Assembly: GCA_029880755.1 (NCBI GenBank)
Contig: JAOUNW010000034.1
Location: 1 to 15,981, forward strand
Source of the DNA: Gammaproteobacteria bacterium
GTDB lineage: Bacteria; Pseudomonadota; Gammaproteobacteria; Acidiferrobacterales; SZUA-150
Direction: 5' to 3'
DNA: 15,981 nucleotides
Positions 14,336 to 15,981 of the stretch are shown here, piece after piece. A model generated the notes under the pieces. The model made no database searches. It was not told where the DNA came from and saw only the letters and a program-made list of their open reading frames with translations. Each line of letters starts with the position of its first letter. Within the stretch, counting starts at the first letter, position 1. The position numbers were made by a program, and so were the translations under genes.

Positions 14336-14530
14336 ATGACACCATTAACTATCACAGTTATTTTGGCATTACTGGCAACAATTGGAGCGTTTGTCACCGG
14401 GATCTACTCCATGATCCATGGTGGGGCGTTCGATGAAAAACATGGCACTGAGTTTATGGCAGCCCGCGTCGGATTCCAGGGGTTGACCGTAGTATTGATG
14501 TTACTTGCCCTGTATTTCGCTGCGGCTTAA
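14336..14530 (+). CDS. Small two-helix membrane protein, HIG1 (hypoxia-induced gene 1) domain type
   Basis: 64-residue inner-membrane protein with two predicted helices: about 3-25 (LTITVILALLATIGAFVTGI) and about 43-63 (VGFQGLTVVLMLLALYF). Between them lies GGAFDEKHGTEFMAARVGFQ, matching the HIG1 loop pattern (G-G-x-F-[ND]-x-K-[HY]-x-x-x-[FL]-M-x-x-R-V-x-x-Q). In mitochondria HIG1 proteins stabilise respiratory supercomplexes around cytochrome oxidase; bacterial members are small twin-TM proteins of unclear role. ATG 14336 is chosen because GGAGGG lies 6 bases before it; an upstream in-frame ATG at 14318 and longer readings lack this. A low-oxygen promoter before it fits the family theme. 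It is monocistronic with a terminator. Confidence 0.82.
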   Translation: MTPLTITVILALLATIGAFVTGIYSMIHGGAFDEKHGTEFMAARVGFQGLTVVLMLLALYFAAA

Positions 14531-14555
14531 AACGGGAGCGCCGAGCTAACAAGAG

Positions 14556-14590
14556 CCTTCGGGCAGCATAAACCTGCCCGAGGTGTTTTA
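14556..14590 (+). terminator. Rho-independent terminator of the HIG1-type gene
   Basis: CGGGCAG (14560-14566), 7-base loop, CTGCCCG (14574-14580), extended by CCT/AGG across one bulged T, then TGTTTTA. It reaches the stop codon of the converging DUF1178 gene. Confidence 0.8.
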
Positions 14591-15037
14591 ATTGAGCTTG
14601 TTTTTTGGATAAGGACGAACCGGCAAAGGAATGGCCTCCACCCCTTCTTCAATCAATGCCTTTGCTTCCTCCCGGGTGGCGCTCCCACGTATGTTCCTGG
14701 CCTCTGCTTCTCCATAGTGAATTTTCCGGGCCTCTTCCGGGAAATCCGCCCCAACATCCTTAAAGTGCTGATCAACATAATCATGGAGCTTTTCGAGAGC
14801 ATTCCAGGTTGCCAGTTGTTTTTCAGAGGGGGCTTTGGCCGCGGTATCCGGGACCTTCTGAGGTGGTTTGGCGTGGGTATTAATGTAACTGGCTGTTGGT
14901 AATTTTTTAACTTGCCGTGAACCACATACCGGACAGCTGAGCAGGCCATTTTGCTCCTGTTCCAGATAATCCTCGGAGCGATTGAACCAACCTTCAAACT
15001 GGTGACCCGCCGCACAATCCAGATCGTAAATTATCAT
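14588..15037 (-). CDS. DUF1178 family zinc-ribbon-like protein
   Basis: 149-residue protein with the DUF1178 layout. The N-terminus MIIYDLDCAAGHQFEGWF carries a Cys-x3-His pair (Cys8, His12), and CPVCGS at 35-40 supplies two more ligands, giving a likely zinc ribbon. The middle is a variable Lys/Pro/Ala-rich linker (about 48-72). The C-terminal half has FPEEARKIHYGEAEARNIRGSAT, EEAKALIEEGVEAIPLPV, the most conserved part of the family. The function is unknown. The start ATG at 15037 is the natural family start; GGA lies about 12 bases before it. It converges on the HIG1-type gene, and its stop falls in that gene's terminator tail. Confidence 0.93.
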   Translation of the reverse strand: MIIYDLDCAAGHQFEGWFNRSEDYLEQEQNGLLSCPVCGSRQVKKLPTASYINTHAKPPQKVPDTAAKAPSEKQLATWNALEKLHDYVDQHFKDVGADFPEEARKIHYGEAEARNIRGSATREEAKALIEEGVEAIPLPVRPYPKNKLN

Positions 15038-15165
15038 CGCTTGTTTTCCGTGATTTTGACATTTCTTGACTTTACTATTTGGGGATTACACCCCCCAATT
15101 TCCAGGCCAGCATAGGTTAAGGCTTATTTACCGCCAAAATCGGCGTTTATGCCCCAAGGCCAAAC

Positions 15166-15336
15166 TTAATAAACCAGAGCGTAGTATACGACATAAATCC
15201 ATGACAATAGACCATGAATTATCGCCCACAAAATTGACTTGTTAGCAGACCAGGAAATTGCGATGGCTAAAGCAGTGCCAAAACCGATGCCGGAGCGGGC
15301 AATTTCGCCTCGATACATATACACTTTGCTTGTCAT
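15166..15336 (-). CDS. Very small conserved-type membrane protein (about 50-56 residues)
   Basis: A short minus-strand gene below common length cut-offs. From ATG 15336 it encodes 56 residues (MTSKVYMYRGEIARSG...); an alternative ATG at 15318 gives 50. The body has a glycine-rich start (GIGFGTALAIAISWSANKS) and a hydrophobic C-terminal segment (ILWAIIHGLLSWIYVVYYAL) ending in LVY. The pattern S-x-L-W-A-[IL]-x-H-G-x-x-x-W-x-Y-V-x-Y-Y is one I recall from widespread short unannotated bacterial membrane proteins; the function is unknown. No good Shine-Dalgarno is seen for either start, which lowers confidence. A plus-strand reading across it (15239-15496) is less convincing. Confidence 0.62.
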   Translation of the reverse strand: MTSKVYMYRGEIARSGIGFGTALAIAISWSANKSILWAIIHGLLSWIYVVYYALVY

Positions 15337-15373
15337 TGTAATAGGTTTAACCTCACTGGCTGACTTGTTCTAT

Positions 15374-15401
15374 GGGGTTTTGCATATTGATGCAAAACCC
15401 C
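15374..15401 (+). repeat. 12-bp perfect inverted repeat in a divergent promoter region
   Basis: GGGGTTTTGCAT (15374-15385), loop ATTG, ATGCAAAACCCC (15390-15401), with TAT/ATA extending the stem past one bulged C. It lies between two divergent genes, so it does not end either of them. An operator or a structured leader is likelier than a terminator. Confidence 0.7.
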
Positions 15402-15413
15402 CATATTGTTTGT

Positions 15414-15457
15414 TTGACGTAATACGGATTGAACCCAGTAATCTACACAGGGTCAAT
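15414..15457 (+). promoter_or_regulatory. Candidate promoter and imperfect dyad before the M16 peptidase gene
   Basis: TTGACG (15414-15419) and AGTAAT (15437-15442) are 17 bases apart, a moderate sigma70 match. ATTGA(A)CCC (15428-15436) and GGGTCAAT (15450-15457) form an inverted repeat with one bulged base that surrounds the -10 element, so it could be an operator. Confidence 0.35.
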
Positions 15458-15492
15458 CTTCCCTATACAACCAATTTTTATAGCTTTGATTC

Positions 15493-15981
15493 ATGAACCG
15501 AATTCACAAAAAAACTGACACTGATTCTGGCAAAACAACCCAAACCGGCTGCCCGGCAATTGTCCATCCCGCTTTTCGCTGGTTAAGAAGCCAGCCTATT
15601 GAATCACTCAATCTGGTAATTGAAGAATATCAACACATTGTTACCGGAGCCCAGCATTTTCATCTGACCTCCGACAACCCGGAAAATGTATTCCTGGTAG
15701 CTTTGCGTACTGTCCCCATGGACTCTACCGGGGTCGCCCATATTCTTGAGCATACCGCACTGTGTGGCAGTGAGCATTTTCCTGTACGCGATCCTTTCTT
15801 CATGATGATCCGGCGCTCGCTTAATACGTTTATGAATGCCTTTACGTCTAGCGATTGGACAGCCTATCCATTTGCCAGTCAAAACAAAAAAGATTTTTAT
15901 AATCTACTCGATGTTTATCTGGACGCTGTTTTCTTTTCCCGTCTGCATGAGCTTGATTTTGCTCAGGAGGGGCATCGACTG
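15493..15981 (+). CDS. M16 insulinase-family metallopeptidase (M16C/PreP-like), N-terminal 163 codons; runs off the right edge
   Basis: Start of a large zinc peptidase. The inverted zinc motif HxxEH is present as HILEH, in the family context VPMDSTGVAHILEHTALCGSEHFPVRDPFF, followed by NAFTSSDWTAYPFASQNKKDFYNLLDVYLDAVFFS and, near the edge, LDFAQEGHRL, where the third zinc ligand Glu is expected. This pattern matches the M16C/presequence-protease branch, whose members are about 970-1000 residues and degrade short peptides. No signal peptide is seen, so it is probably cytosolic. The ATG at 15493 follows an in-frame stop two codons upstream. There is no Shine-Dalgarno before it. Only about one sixth of the gene is visible. 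Confidence 0.93.
   Translation, partial: MNRIHKKTDTDSGKTTQTGCPAIVHPAFRWLRSQPIESLNLVIEEYQHIVTGAQHFHLTSDNPENVFLVALRTVPMDSTGVAHILEHTALCGSEHFPVRDPFFMMIRRSLNTFMNAFTSSDWTAYPFASQNKKDFYNLLDVYLDAVFFSRLHELDFAQEGHRL

Noticed and set aside
15079..15098. TTGGGG-N8-CCCCAA inverted repeat between the DUF1178 and short membrane genes
   Set aside because: Only 6 bp, with no T tract on either side and no promoter boxes at suitable spacing; may be chance, so not called as terminator or operator.
15239..15496. 85-codon plus-strand reading with one hydrophobic stretch
   Set aside because: It overlaps the more protein-like minus-strand membrane gene, contains the 12-bp inverted repeat and the candidate peptidase promoter, and lacks a ribosome binding site.

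Overview
The window looks like chromosomal DNA from a gammaproteobacterium, probably in or near the Pseudomonadales/Cellvibrionales range. The evidence is the order pepP, ygfB, divergent coiled-coil gene, zapA, 6S RNA gene, 5-formyl-THF cyclo-ligase gene; the divergent ilvA/rpiA pair; a full-length biosynthetic threonine dehydratase; and a DUF3391/HD-GYP protein. Base composition is moderate and even. I see no insertion sequence, prophage, CRISPR array, tRNA or rRNA gene. The genus is inference.

Layout. Positions 1-1582 (minus): the N-terminal two thirds of pepP, with ygfB upstream of it in the same direction. Positions 1739-5499 (plus): a strong sigma70-type promoter, a small coiled-coil protein overlapping zapA, the 6S RNA gene ssrS, fau, a DUF427 protein, an EVE-domain protein, a periplasmic cyclophilin, and after a gap an OmpA/MotB-like lipoprotein. 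Positions 5596-7916: ilvA (minus) and rpiA (plus), divergent. Positions 7945-9023: a PilZ protein (minus) and a YbaK-type deacylase (plus) with a well-formed terminator. Positions 9206-14016: a signalling block with a REC-domain response regulator (plus) converging on a three-gene minus-strand unit: transmembrane Ser/Thr kinase with a seven-bladed WD40 propeller, a CheD-like protein, and an HD-GYP phosphodiesterase. Positions 14264-14590: a HIG1-type two-helix membrane protein with an FNR/Anr-type promoter and a terminator. Positions 14588-15981: a DUF1178 zinc-ribbon protein (minus), a very short membrane protein gene (minus), and the start of an M16 insulinase-family peptidase (plus).

How the parts relate. 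The first half is housekeeping: cell division (ZapA), RNA polymerase control (6S), folate repair, envelope folding and anchoring, isoleucine synthesis and the pentose phosphate pathway. The second half is rich in signalling. PilZ (c-di-GMP binding), HD-GYP (c-di-GMP hydrolysis), a receiver protein, an orphan CheD and a eukaryotic-like kinase lie within about 6 kb.

The most interesting points are: the CheD-like protein has Ala where the family has its catalytic Cys; it sits between a kinase-WD40 gene and an HD-GYP gene with no chemoreceptor in view; two nearly identical FNR/Anr-type boxes lie upstream of the HIG1 gene (at exactly the class II spacing) and of the YbaK gene; a 56-codon membrane-protein gene at 15166-15336 is easily missed; and several perfect dyads sit in promoters or leaders, including one that fills a promoter spacer.
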